Source: Gammaproteobacteria bacterium (GTDB lineage Bacteria > Pseudomonadota > Gammaproteobacteria > Eutrophobiales > Eutrophobiaceae). From it: DNA of 56,974 bases. Position 1 is the first letter of the stretch. Each line of letters begins with the position of its first letter. Made by a program: the position numbers and the translations under genes. This document shows positions 49,080 to 56,627 of this stretch, piece by piece. The stretch is taken from contig JACPSH010000051.1 in NCBI GenBank assembly GCA_016193395.1, positions 1 to 56,974 of the forward strand, written 5' to 3'. The notes under the pieces were generated by a model. That model had not been told where the DNA came from. It saw only the letters and a program-made list of their open reading frames with translations, and did no database searches.

Positions 49080-49517
49080 ATGGGTCAAATTCAGATCGTC
49101 GGAAGGCTGCTTATGATTATCCTGGCATGCGCGCCAGCGTATCTTCCCGCCGCAGATGAGGCCACCGTACCGGTTGCGGCGGCGCCGGTTGCCGCGGAAT
49201 TGGGCACGGACGGCGTGCAGCGCGTGGAGATGATCCTCGACAGCTACTCCTTTTCGCCGTCACATGTGATCGTCGAAGCGGGCAAACCCGTGGAGCTGAA
49301 CTTGAAGAACGTATCCTCCGTGGCCCCGCATAGCCTTGTAATCGACGACCCGGCGGCGGGGTTCACGGTGAATCAGTCTGTCTCCGCCGGGAAGAGCGCG
49401 ACCTTGCAGTTCACGCCGCCGCAACCCGGCCAGTTCGCGTTTTTCTGCGACAAGAAGCTGCCGCTGCTGCCGAGCCACCGGAAGAAGGGAATGGAGGGCA
49501 TGCTGGAGGTGCGTTGA
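49080..49517 (+). CDS. Exported cupredoxin (type 1 copper protein)
   Basis: This 145-residue protein has a signal peptide (GRLLMIILACAPAYLPAADE) and a cupredoxin barrel: YSFSPSHVIVEAGKPVELNLKN, APHSLVIDD (His84), PGQFAFFCDKKLPLLPSHRKKGMEGMLEV (Cys123, His133, Met138). The Cys-to-His loop is longer (9 residues) than in plastocyanin, as in stand-alone cupredoxin-domain proteins of proteobacteria. The ribosome site ttgaggagaaagcg lies before ATG 49080, 40 bp after the flavoprotein. It likely carries electrons or binds copper in the periplasm, perhaps linked to redox cycling of the PKS-derived quinol. Confidence 0.87.
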   Translation: MGQIQIVGRLLMIILACAPAYLPAADEATVPVAAAPVAAELGTDGVQRVEMILDSYSFSPSHVIVEAGKPVELNLKNVSSVAPHSLVIDDPAAGFTVNQSVSAGKSATLQFTPPQPGQFAFFCDKKLPLLPSHRKKGMEGMLEVR

Positions 49518-49584
49518 CCAGCGGAAGGACCGCTCGGATGCGCAGGAGTACATGAACCCTCCGCCGGATTCATGCGCGAGCATT

Positions 49585-49670
49585 GACCGGGCGGGTGACA
49601 TCGGGTCACCGCTCTTCGCGCTCAGCGCTAGCGAGCACGAAGACGGTACCCGATGGCAGGACCCGCCCGC
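49585..49670. repeat. Palindromic intergenic element, copy R2 (inverse of R1)
   Basis: This is nearly identical to the reverse complement of 30431-30517 (about 3 differences over 86 bp). Its left flank ccggattcatgcgcgag (from ~49564) matches the inverse of R1's right flank. With copy R3 it fills the 327-bp gap 49518-49844, which contains no gene. Confidence 0.85.
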
Positions 49671-49719
49671 TGAAGGAGGCTGAGGCAAGTCCGGCCGGAT
49701 CTGTGTTTGGGTAGTAGCC

Positions 49720-49810
49720 GGACGGGTCCTGTCACCGGGCACCCCTGTCCGTGCTCGCTCGGTTCCCTCGACTGCGCGCGGAACAGGGGAGTGCCCGGTG
49801 CCACCCGTCC
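49720..49810. repeat. Palindromic intergenic element, copy R3
   Basis: Outer arms ggacgggt / acccgtcc and inner arms caccgggcac / gtgcccggtg and cccctgt / acagggg form a long imperfect hairpin. The gcgcgcgg...gtgctcgctc core and the right flank aggatgaatccg follow the R1/R2 pattern, although this copy is diverged. Confidence 0.75.
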
Positions 49811-49844
49811 GTTTGTCTCCCTAGGATGAATCCGACCGCACGAG

Positions 49845-50921
49845 CTACAGATTGAATACGCGTTCCGCGTTTGACTGGAAGAACATCTTTTTCGCCCTGG
49901 CGCTGATCGGCATGGCGTCCATCGCCGCGACCTCCGCGGGCGTGAACTGGTAGGGATAATCCATCGCATACAGCACGCGGTCCACGCCGAGTACGGACTG
50001 CGCGAACATGATCGCCGGCGCCCAGGCCATGCCGCTGGTCGTGATGTAGATGTTCTCCTTCAGATAGTCGCCCGGCCGCTTTTTCAACGGCTTCGCGCTG
50101 GCAAAGCGTTTCGATCGCACGGCCGCCGCGTGCATGTAGTCGACGCGGTACATCCAGTACGGGAGCGCCTCGCCGCCGTGGCCGATGATGAATCTCAGTT
50201 TCGGGAAGCGATCTAGCGCGCCGCTGACGATGATGCGCAACATGTGCAGGCCGGTTTCACAGCCGAAACCGTAGATGGCACCATCGAGGCCGCGTTCCAC
50301 GAACGGCTGGAGCATGGTGCGCGGGAGATCCCTGGGATGAAGGTAGATGGGTACGTTCAGGGCTTCAGCCGCCTCCAGGATGTCCCAGAACTTGTCGTCG
50401 TCCAGATATTCGCCATGGGTATGCGAGTTGATCACCGCGCCCTTCAAACCGAGTTTCAGCACCGCGCGTTCGAGTTCCTTTGCGGCGGCGGGAGGATCCT
50501 GTGGCGCCACCGCGGCCAGGCCGGTGAAGCGATCGGGCCAGGTGCGGACGGCTTCGGCAAGCTGATCGTTGCTGGATTTCGCAATGGACACCGCGGTAGC
50601 GCGGTCGAAGATCTGCACGCCGGGCGCCGTCAACGCAAGCACCTGCATGTCGATTCCGCTGTCGTCCATGTCGCGGATACGCCGCTCGTCCAGCCATTGC
50701 AGCCGTTCCGCGACCTGGCGCGCGCGTTCGCTGGGGCTTTGCAGGTAGAAGCCCATCAGGCTGCGGAACCCCGGCTCGTCGAAACTGCGCTTCGCCATGA
50801 GTTTCATGTACAGCTCGAGCATCTCCGTCGGCGCCCAGGCTTCCTCGGTGGCGATGCGCCGGTAGCCCGGCTTGCGCCGTATGCGCAGGGCACTGCGCCT
50901 TTTTTCGCGAGTCTTTGTCAT
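49845..50921 (-). CDS. Amidohydrolase-2 family aryl decarboxylase-like protein (LigW/gamma-resorcylate decarboxylase group)
   Basis: This 358-residue TIM-barrel protein has IATEEAWAPTEMLELYMKL (the metal Glu of the LigW/gamma-RSD group, in place of HxH) and MDDSGIDMQVLALTAPGVQ. It continues AVINSHTHGEYLDDDKFWDILEAAEALNVPIYLHPR (His), LRFIIGHGGEALPYWMYRVD (His) and VLYAMDYPYQ (Asp). 5-Carboxyvanillate decarboxylase and gamma-resorcylate decarboxylase share this layout and remove CO2 from hydroxybenzoates. The basic N-terminus (TREKRRSALRIRRKPGYR) is an extension. It is related to the partial gene at the window end. Flanking R3 and R4 elements isolate it as a single-gene unit. Confidence 0.85.
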   Translation of the reverse strand: MTKTREKRRSALRIRRKPGYRRIATEEAWAPTEMLELYMKLMAKRSFDEPGFRSLMGFYLQSPSERARQVAERLQWLDERRIRDMDDSGIDMQVLALTAPGVQIFDRATAVSIAKSSNDQLAEAVRTWPDRFTGLAAVAPQDPPAAAKELERAVLKLGLKGAVINSHTHGEYLDDDKFWDILEAAEALNVPIYLHPRDLPRTMLQPFVERGLDGAIYGFGCETGLHMLRIIVSGALDRFPKLRFIIGHGGEALPYWMYRVDYMHAAAVRSKRFASAKPLKKRPGDYLKENIYITTSGMAWAPAIMFAQSVLGVDRVLYAMDYPYQFTPAEVAAMDAMPISARAKKMFFQSNAERVFNL

Positions 50922-50950
50922 ACATCAACTCTCCAATTATGTGGGACTGA

Positions 50951-51122
50951 CCCGGATTATTCAGGCACGGCGAGGAGTTGAGCGTACGGGTGGCATCGGG
51001 TAGCCGTCGTTCGCGCGCAGCGGGAGGGCGCTTCCGGCGGCAGGTTCAAGCGAGCACGAACGGCGGTACCCGTTGACAGGACCCGGCCGTCTGTTGCCTC
51101 CATCGTGCATGAATAATCCGGG
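50951..51122. repeat. Palindromic intergenic element, copy R4
   Basis: Outer arms cccggattattcaggca (50951-50967) and tgcatgaataatccggg (51106-51122) match 16 of 17 positions. The interior repeats the family plan: gtacgggtggcatcgggta on the left, gcgagcacgaacggcggtac and cgttgacaggacccg on the right. It fills the gap between the amidohydrolase and the MFS gene. Confidence 0.8.
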
Positions 51123-51127
51123 CCATG

Positions 51128-52498
51128 TCACCGACTCGCGCGTGCCACGGTTTCGCCGTAGGCCTTCAACCCGGACCAGTAGATCAACGCCGCCAGCGGC
51201 GCCATGACGGCGGCGGCGAGCGCCATCGCATAACGTAACTGATCCTCCGAGCCGAAGACATAATCCGTCAGGACGGCGATGAAGGTCGGCCCGAGCCCGA
51301 AGCCGATGAGGTTGAAGACGAAGAGGTACAGCGCCGTCACCTGGCCGCGCATCTGGTTCGGGGTAATGACCTGCAGCGCCGCGTTCTGAGGACCGATGCC
51401 CCACCCGACGATGAAGCTCTGCACGGCCAGCATGCCGACTGCGACCCAGGGATTGCCCATGAGTGGGAACAGCGCCAAAAGCGGCGCGGTGAGGGCGGCA
51501 ACCAGAGCGACCAGGCGCATGTTGATGTCGTCGTAGCCCATGCGCGCCAGGCGTTCCGCCAGCACGCCGCCAACCATGAGGCCGAGCGGAAGGATGAGGA
51601 GATTGATCAGGCCGATGACCTGTCCGAACTGGGATACGCTCCAGCCGTGTGTGCGGATGAAGAAACTCGGCATCCAGGCAATGATCCCCCAGACCATGAC
51701 CGACTGCACGGCGAGCCCAATGAACATCGGGGCGTACGCCCGCCGGTTGTCGAAAAGGAACCGCATGACCTCCCGGACCGGAAGCTGTTGCGGCGCAACC
51801 GCGGCGCTGCCTCCCTTCCCGTGTGTCAGTAATCCCCGGCGTTTCGGTTCCGGGACGGTCGCCATCAGCGAGGCGACAATCAGACCCGGCAGCCCGACAG
51901 CAAAAAAAGCCAGTTGCCAAGGGCGCACATTGCCGAGCAGCGGCAGGGCGATTTCCGACATCGTGGAGACGATGCCGATGACCGTACCCCCGACCAGCAA
52001 CGCGACGCCCTGGCCGGAGGCGAATCCGAGGTTGAGGACGGAGATGGCCTTGGGCAGTTTTTCCTTCGGGAACAGGTCGCTGATCATGGAAAAGGTCGCG
52101 GGGCCGTTGCAGGCCTCGCCGATCCCGACGCCGAGGCGCGCGATGAACAGGTGCCAGAAGTTCTGCGCCAGGCCGCAGGCCGCGGTCATGCCGCTCCACA
52201 TTGAGATCCCGATCCCAAGGATTGCTCGCCGGCTTTTCGAATCCACCAGCCGCGCAATCGGGAACCCGACTATGGCGTAGAAACTGACGAATGCAAACCC
52301 GACGACCAGACTGATCTGCGTGTCACTGAGCCCCATGTCGTGTTTGATGGGCTCGATGAGCAGGTTCAACATTCCGCGGTCGAGGAAATTGAACATCAAC
52401 GCCACCGTCATCACTCCGACCGCGTACCACGCTTGCGCCGGCGGCGGCCAGGGTTCAGCGGCGGCGGTTTCCTGTCTGTGCATGGGTTCCTCGTTCAC
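51128..52498 (-). CDS. MFS transporter (aromatic acid / organic acid type), copy 1
   Basis: This 456-residue, 12-helix MFS permease has FNFLDRGMLNLLIEPIKHDMGLSDTQISLVVGFAF (helix 1 with Asp), GFPIARLVDSKSRRAILGIGISMWSG (the loop 2-3 motif) and ARLGVGIGEACNGPATFSMISDLFP. GTG 52498 follows aaggagaaaacc; an ATG 5 codons in is an alternative. It belongs to the anion:cation symporter/spinster-like group frequent in aromatic catabolism islands. The paralogue lies 12 bp upstream. It is a likely inner-membrane uptake route for compounds delivered by the TonB receptors. Confidence 0.9.
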   Translation of the reverse strand: MNEEPMHRQETAAAEPWPPPAQAWYAVGVMTVALMFNFLDRGMLNLLIEPIKHDMGLSDTQISLVVGFAFVSFYAIVGFPIARLVDSKSRRAILGIGISMWSGMTAACGLAQNFWHLFIARLGVGIGEACNGPATFSMISDLFPKEKLPKAISVLNLGFASGQGVALLVGGTVIGIVSTMSEIALPLLGNVRPWQLAFFAVGLPGLIVASLMATVPEPKRRGLLTHGKGGSAAVAPQQLPVREVMRFLFDNRRAYAPMFIGLAVQSVMVWGIIAWMPSFFIRTHGWSVSQFGQVIGLINLLILPLGLMVGGVLAERLARMGYDDINMRLVALVAALTAPLLALFPLMGNPWVAVGMLAVQSFIVGWGIGPQNAALQVITPNQMRGQVTALYLFVFNLIGFGLGPTFIAVLTDYVFGSEDQLRYAMALAAAVMAPLAALIYWSGLKAYGETVARASR

Positions 52499-52510
52499 CG
52501 GTTTTCTCCT

Positions 52511-53890
52511 TCAACTGTGGGCGCTCGCCCGCAGGTAGCTTTCGCGGTACGGCTTCAGGCCGAACCAGAAAATGAGCCAGGCGATCGGTCCCAGCACGGC
52601 GGCGTTGATCGCGAGGGAATAACGCAGGGCGTCTTCAGCCTGGAACACATAATCGGTGATCACGGCGACCGTGACCGGCCCCAGCCCGTAGCCGACGAGA
52701 TTAAAGATGAACAGATAGAAGGCCGTGGCCTGCGCGCGCATCTGGTTCGGCGTGATGGTCTGCAAGGCGGCATTGGCCGGGCCTGGGCCGATGGAGGCGA
52801 GAAAGCTGTTCGCGGCAAACAGGCCGATGGCCAGCTCCGGCGTCGGCATGAGGGGATAGAGCATGGAAGTGGGCAGGATGGCGATCGTGGAAATGAGATT
52901 GACGCGCATGTTGGCGTCAGCGTAACCCCTCTTCGCGTACCATTCCGCGAGGAAGCCGCCCGTCAAGAGCCCGAGCGGGGAGATGGTAAGCAGGATCACG
53001 CCCACTGCCATCCCGACCTGGGGCGCGGTCCAGCCGTAGGTGCGGATGAAGAATGTCGGCAGCCACGCGGAGGCGCCGAAGGCAACCAGGGATCGGAGTC
53101 CCATGCCCGCGTACATCGGCCCGTAGCATTTCCAGTCGTCGAACAGGTAGCCGAATACCTGGCGGACCGGTATGGCCTGCGCCTTTCGCGTGGGCGCGCC
53201 GACCGGCGGCGCCATCAGCCCGCGGCGCTTCGGTTCCTGCACCGTGCTGACCAGCGCGGTGACCAGCAGACCGGGAAGGCCGACGGCGATGAACGCCACC
53301 TGCCAGGGGTGGATCGCGCCAAGCAAAGGGACCGTGATGTCCGGCATGCCGGAGACGAGCTGGACCACCTGGCCGCCGACGATGAGCGCAAGGCCCGAGC
53401 CCAGGAAGAAGCCGATGCTGAGCACGGCCGCGGCCTTGGCCAGTTTTTCCTTCGGGAAATAGTCGCTCAGCATCGAAAACGTAGCCGGACCGTTGCAGGC
53501 CTCGCCGACCCCGACGCCGACGCGGGCTACGAACAACTGCGAGTAATTCTGGGCCAGTCCGCAGGCCGCCGTCATCGCGCTCCAGACCGTAACGCCGATG
53601 CCGATGATCAGCCGCCGGCTCTTCACGTCGGCCAACCGGGCGATGGGGATGCCGAGGACCACGTAGAACATGACAAACGCGAAGCCGAGCAGCAGGCTCA
53701 TCTGCGTGTCGGTGACGCCCAAATCTTTTTTGATAGGGCCAACCAGCAGGGTGATGATCTGGCGATCGATGAACGCGAACATCAGGACGATTGCGAAGAC
53801 AAACACCGCGTACCAAGCTCGCGCGACGTTCGGCCACGGTTCCGCGGGCGCAACAGCGCCTGCCGGCGCAGCGGCTACAGTGCTGTTCAA
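52511..53890 (-). CDS. MFS transporter, copy 2
   Basis: This 459-residue permease is clearly paralogous to the next gene: VLMFAFIDRQIITLLVGPIKKDLGVTDTQMSLLLGFAF, GIPIARLADVKSRRLIIGIGVTVWSAMTAACGLAQNYSQLFVARVGVGVGEACNGPATFSMLSDYFPKEKLAKA. It is about 50-55% identical to copy 1 by eye, so this is an established duplication with probable split specificity. It is the first gene of the two-gene unit and divergent from the GST pair across a 254-bp gap. That arrangement suggests shared control of import and ether cleavage. Confidence 0.9.
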   Translation of the reverse strand: MNSTVAAAPAGAVAPAEPWPNVARAWYAVFVFAIVLMFAFIDRQIITLLVGPIKKDLGVTDTQMSLLLGFAFVMFYVVLGIPIARLADVKSRRLIIGIGVTVWSAMTAACGLAQNYSQLFVARVGVGVGEACNGPATFSMLSDYFPKEKLAKAAAVLSIGFFLGSGLALIVGGQVVQLVSGMPDITVPLLGAIHPWQVAFIAVGLPGLLVTALVSTVQEPKRRGLMAPPVGAPTRKAQAIPVRQVFGYLFDDWKCYGPMYAGMGLRSLVAFGASAWLPTFFIRTYGWTAPQVGMAVGVILLTISPLGLLTGGFLAEWYAKRGYADANMRVNLISTIAILPTSMLYPLMPTPELAIGLFAANSFLASIGPGPANAALQTITPNQMRAQATAFYLFIFNLVGYGLGPVTVAVITDYVFQAEDALRYSLAINAAVLGPIAWLIFWFGLKPYRESYLRASAHS

Positions 53891-54144
53891 GCTTTTCCCC
53901 CTCTTTGGTTGCCGCTGGCGGGCAATCGAGGTCGACTTTTCGATGGGGCATTAAGGTACATTTAATCGCGACGGAGCGCGAACTCTAAATGCCACGCATC
54001 ATTGTAACGAATGGGATTCTTTGGCAGTATCCGGAAGAACGCGGGCGGAGGGCCGGATGGCCGCAACCGGCCGTCCCTGGCCTTCGCGGCACCTGCACAT
54101 CCATGTGCAATGAATCCGGCCCCACAAACATAAGGAAGGAGCTC

Positions 54145-54909
54145 ATGCTGGAACTGTATCACTGGGAACCGAACGCGAATTCGGGCAAACCCATCATGGC
54201 GCTGAAGGAGAAGGGAGTCGAATTCGTCAGTCGATACACCGACATGCTGAATTTCGACCAGCACAAACCGGAATACCTGAAGATCAATGCCGCCGGCACG
54301 ATCCCGACGGTGGTCCATGACGGCGTGGTGTTGACGGAGTCTTCGCAGATGGGCGAATACGTGGACGCGACGTTTGCCGGTCCGCCGCTGCGGCCGGACA
54401 ATCCCGTCGAGCGCTGGCGCATGCGCTGGTGGACGAAGTTCTTCGATACGTTTTTCGGACCCTCGCTCAGCATGATCGGGTGGAACATCTTTGTCGGCCC
54501 CATGGTGCGCCAGAAGGATCCAGAGGAGCTGCGCCAGGCGATCGAGAGAATTCCGTTGAAGGAGCGCCGCGAGGCTTGGTCCACGGCGATCTATAACCGG
54601 TTCACCGTGGAGCAGCTCGCCGAATCGCGGAGGCGCGTCGAATATGGTATTCGGGTGTTCGAGGACGGCATCAAGGCGAGGCCCTATGTCGCCGGTCCCA
54701 CGTTTTCACTTGGCGACATCAATGTGTTCTGCATGGCCTACGCCCTGCCGGTCATGCAGCCCGAGAACGTGAACGAAGAGAAGACGCCCGGCATCATGGC
54801 GTGGCTGCGGCGGCTGTATGCCCGGCCGGCGATCCTGGAATCGTTCAAGCTGGGCCGCACGCCGATGGCGCAGCGCGCCATCGAAGTCGCCAACAAGCTG
54901 GCCGTATAG
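54145..54909 (+). CDS. Glutathione S-transferase, LigF/Bae beta-etherase-like, subunit 1
   Basis: This 254-residue GST has a thioredoxin-fold half (LYHWEPNANSGKPIMALKEKGVEF, YLKINAAGTIPTVVHDGVVLTESSQMGEYVDATF) and a helical half (WRMRWWTKFFDTFFGPSLSMIGWNIF, VNEEKTPGIMAWLRRLYARPAILESF). From memory it parallels Sphingobium LigF: ANSLKP, GQVPALWHDGKVVTEST, WTKWVDEYF...SIGW, VNEKETPGLVRWIEKINARPA. LigF-type GSTs open the beta-aryl ether of lignin dimers using glutathione. Start ATG 54145 (ggaaggagctc) beats a frame start at 53989. It precedes a second GST by 17 bp. Confidence 0.8.
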   Translation: MLELYHWEPNANSGKPIMALKEKGVEFVSRYTDMLNFDQHKPEYLKINAAGTIPTVVHDGVVLTESSQMGEYVDATFAGPPLRPDNPVERWRMRWWTKFFDTFFGPSLSMIGWNIFVGPMVRQKDPEELRQAIERIPLKERREAWSTAIYNRFTVEQLAESRRRVEYGIRVFEDGIKARPYVAGPTFSLGDINVFCMAYALPVMQPENVNEEKTPGIMAWLRRLYARPAILESFKLGRTPMAQRAIEVANKLAV

Positions 54910-54926
54910 ACCGGAGAAAGAAACTC

Positions 54927-55697
54927 ATGCTGGACCTCTACCACTGGGAACCGAATGCCAACTCGGCGAAGGTGATGATCGGCCTCGCGGAGAAAGGCCT
55001 GGAATTCCGCAGCCAATACGTCGACCTGCTCCAGTTCGAGCAATATCTCCCTGGCTTTCTCGCGCTCAACCCCTTCGGCCAGGTGCCCGTCCTCGTGCAT
55101 AACGGCGAGGTCATTACGGAATCCTCCCTGATCCTGGAATATCTCGCCGAGGCCTTCCCGGCTCAGCGCCTCGCGCCCACCGATCCGAAGGGCTGGTACG
55201 ACGCGCAGGCCTGGGGCAAGTACGTGGATTACAATCTCGGTCCGTCCGTGAGTTCAATCGGCTGGCACCAGGTCATGGCCCCGGTCATGAAGAATCGCGA
55301 TCAGAATAAACTCCGCGAGGCGGTGAACCGGATCCCCATCTGGGAGCGCAAGGCCGCCTGGATGACCGCCACGGGGGAATCCTATCCCGAGGAACAGTTG
55401 GCGAACTCGCGGCGCAAGATTGAACTGGCGGTCAAGCGCATCGAAGAGACGCTGCGCAGGTCGAGCTGGCTGCTGGGTGCGGATTACTCGATCGTCGATA
55501 TCGGCGCCTTTGCCCTCTCCTGCACGCTGCCGCGCCTGCTGCCGGACGTGGTAAATGCGAAGTCCGCTCCGAAGATGATGGACTGGCTCGCCCGCATCAA
55601 TGCGCGGCCGGCCGTGAGGAAGATCCTGGCCATGCGCGGCAAAGCGGGATACCAGGACGTTTACGCCCCCGGCCCGGAACACAGCCGCTGGGGGTGA
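54927..55697 (+). CDS. Glutathione S-transferase, LigF/Bae beta-etherase-like, subunit 2
   Basis: This 256-residue GST is paralogous to the preceding gene. It shares LYHWEPNANSAKVMIGLAEKGLEF, QFEQYLPGFLALNPFGQVPVLVHNGEVITESSLILEYLAEAFP, WGKYVDYNLGPSVSSIGWHQVMAPVM, NRIPIWERKAAW and MDWLARINARPAVRKI. The ASN-serine at the glutathione site (NANSxK) and SIGW block are LigF-like. The ribosome site is cggagaaagaaactc. Tandem unlike GSTs of this type can form a heterodimer, as for the Novosphingobium BaeA/BaeB beta-etherase; that is the natural hypothesis here. Other GST reactions (dehalogenation, LigG-type thiol transfer) remain possible. Confidence 0.8.
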   Translation: MLDLYHWEPNANSAKVMIGLAEKGLEFRSQYVDLLQFEQYLPGFLALNPFGQVPVLVHNGEVITESSLILEYLAEAFPAQRLAPTDPKGWYDAQAWGKYVDYNLGPSVSSIGWHQVMAPVMKNRDQNKLREAVNRIPIWERKAAWMTATGESYPEEQLANSRRKIELAVKRIEETLRRSSWLLGADYSIVDIGAFALSCTLPRLLPDVVNAKSAPKMMDWLARINARPAVRKILAMRGKAGYQDVYAPGPEHSRWG

Positions 55698-55712
55698 CAC
55701 TATCACTAAATA

Positions 55713-55836
55713 AAGGGGACAGATTTATTTTTCTCGAAATTAAGAGGAAATTAAGGGGACAGATTTATTTTTCTCGGAAGCTGCCGCTGAAAGCTTGCTA
55801 AAATTGCGCGGAGGGAAAATAAATCTGTCCCCTTTT
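55713..55836. repeat. REP cluster 5' of the RAYT (aaggggacagatttatttt)
   Basis: Two direct copies of aaggggacagatttattttt (55713-55736 and 55753-55776, each followed by ctcg) and one inverted copy aaaataaatctgtcccctttt (55816-55836) lie between the GST pair and the RAYT gene. A further inverted copy overlaps the RAYT stop codon. The paired arrangement (head-to-head copies with gccgctgaaagcttgct between) is typical of REP doublets mobilised by RAYTs. Confidence 0.88.
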
Positions 55837-55916
55837 TTCTCCTTCTGGAACAGGTTTTGCCGTGCCCGGATTTATGACAAACTAAAATTGCGATAAACGT
55901 TCAGGAGGAACAAGCC

Positions 55917-56627
55917 ATGCCCAGGATGGGAAGGATCGTAATGCCCGGCGTCGCTCATCATATAGTTCAGCGCGGTCACAACCGCGAAGTCGTCTTCAGA
56001 AGCGGAGAAGATTTCGGCTTTTACCTCCATAATCTCCGCGAATTGAAAAGTGTATTTTCAGTCAAATTGTATGCCTTTTGTCTGATGACGAATCATGTGC
56101 ATCTCCTTTTGGAACCCAATGACTCAGTCGGGTTGGCACTGCTCTTGAAACATCTCGCAGGCAGGCAAACACGCTATGTAAATCGGCGCATAAGGCGAAC
56201 AGGGACCCTGTGGGAAGGCAGGTACAAATCGAGTCCAGTCGAAACTGAGACATACCTGCTTGCCTGCAGTCGTTACATTGAACTAAATCCTGTGCGTGCG
56301 GGGATGGTGGAAAGTCCGGGACATTACCGCTGGTCAAGTTTTCGGCTAAAAATCGGGCTTGTTCAATCCGACATCCTCAATGTTGACCCCGCTTTTGAGG
56401 CCCTTGGAACAGACAAGACAGCTCGGCAATTGCGATACAGGCGTTTTGTGGAATTGGGTGTCCCACAGTCGGAATACACGCTGATCCGTGAAGCCCTGCA
56501 GCGCGGTCAACTCACGGGTGGCGACAACTTGTCAGCCCAAGTCGAATCGAAACTGGGCTTGCGAGTTTCGCGGCGCGGACGCGGGCGACCATCAAACAAT
56601 GGAAAAAATAAATCTGTCCCCTTTTAG
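55917..56627 (+). CDS. REP-associated tyrosine transposase (RAYT, IS200-like Y1 family)
   Basis: This 236-residue HUH single-strand transposase has GVAHHIVQRGHNREVVF, FCLMTNHVHLLLEP (His60-x-His62, the HUH metal pair), LWEGRYKSSPV and SRYIELNPVRAGMV with the nucleophile Tyr120. A C-terminal basic tail (RVSRRGRGRPSN) follows. It recognises and nicks REP hairpins; in most genomes RAYTs are domesticated single copies that spread REPs. The ribosome site is caggaggaac. The last six codons (NKSVPF plus stop) lie within a REP copy. Base composition is AT-richer than in the GST genes, a sign of transfer. Confidence 0.92.
   Translation: MPRMGRIVMPGVAHHIVQRGHNREVVFRSGEDFGFYLHNLRELKSVFSVKLYAFCLMTNHVHLLLEPNDSVGLALLLKHLAGRQTRYVNRRIRRTGTLWEGRYKSSPVETETYLLACSRYIELNPVRAGMVESPGHYRWSSFRLKIGLVQSDILNVDPAFEALGTDKTARQLRYRRFVELGVPQSEYTLIREALQRGQLTGGDNLSAQVESKLGLRVSRRGRGRPSNNGKNKSVPF
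56604..56626. repeat. REP copy overlapping two convergent stop codons
   Basis: The sequence aaaaataaatctgtcccctttta is the inverted REP. It holds the last RAYT codons, its TAG (56625-56627) and the complement of the amidohydrolase TAA (56624-56626). The convergent genes thus overlap by 4 bp inside the repeat. Confidence 0.85.

Noticed and set aside
53989-54144. Earlier start for the first GST
   Set aside because: The extra 52 residues are not GST-like, and a strong ribosome site precedes ATG 54145.
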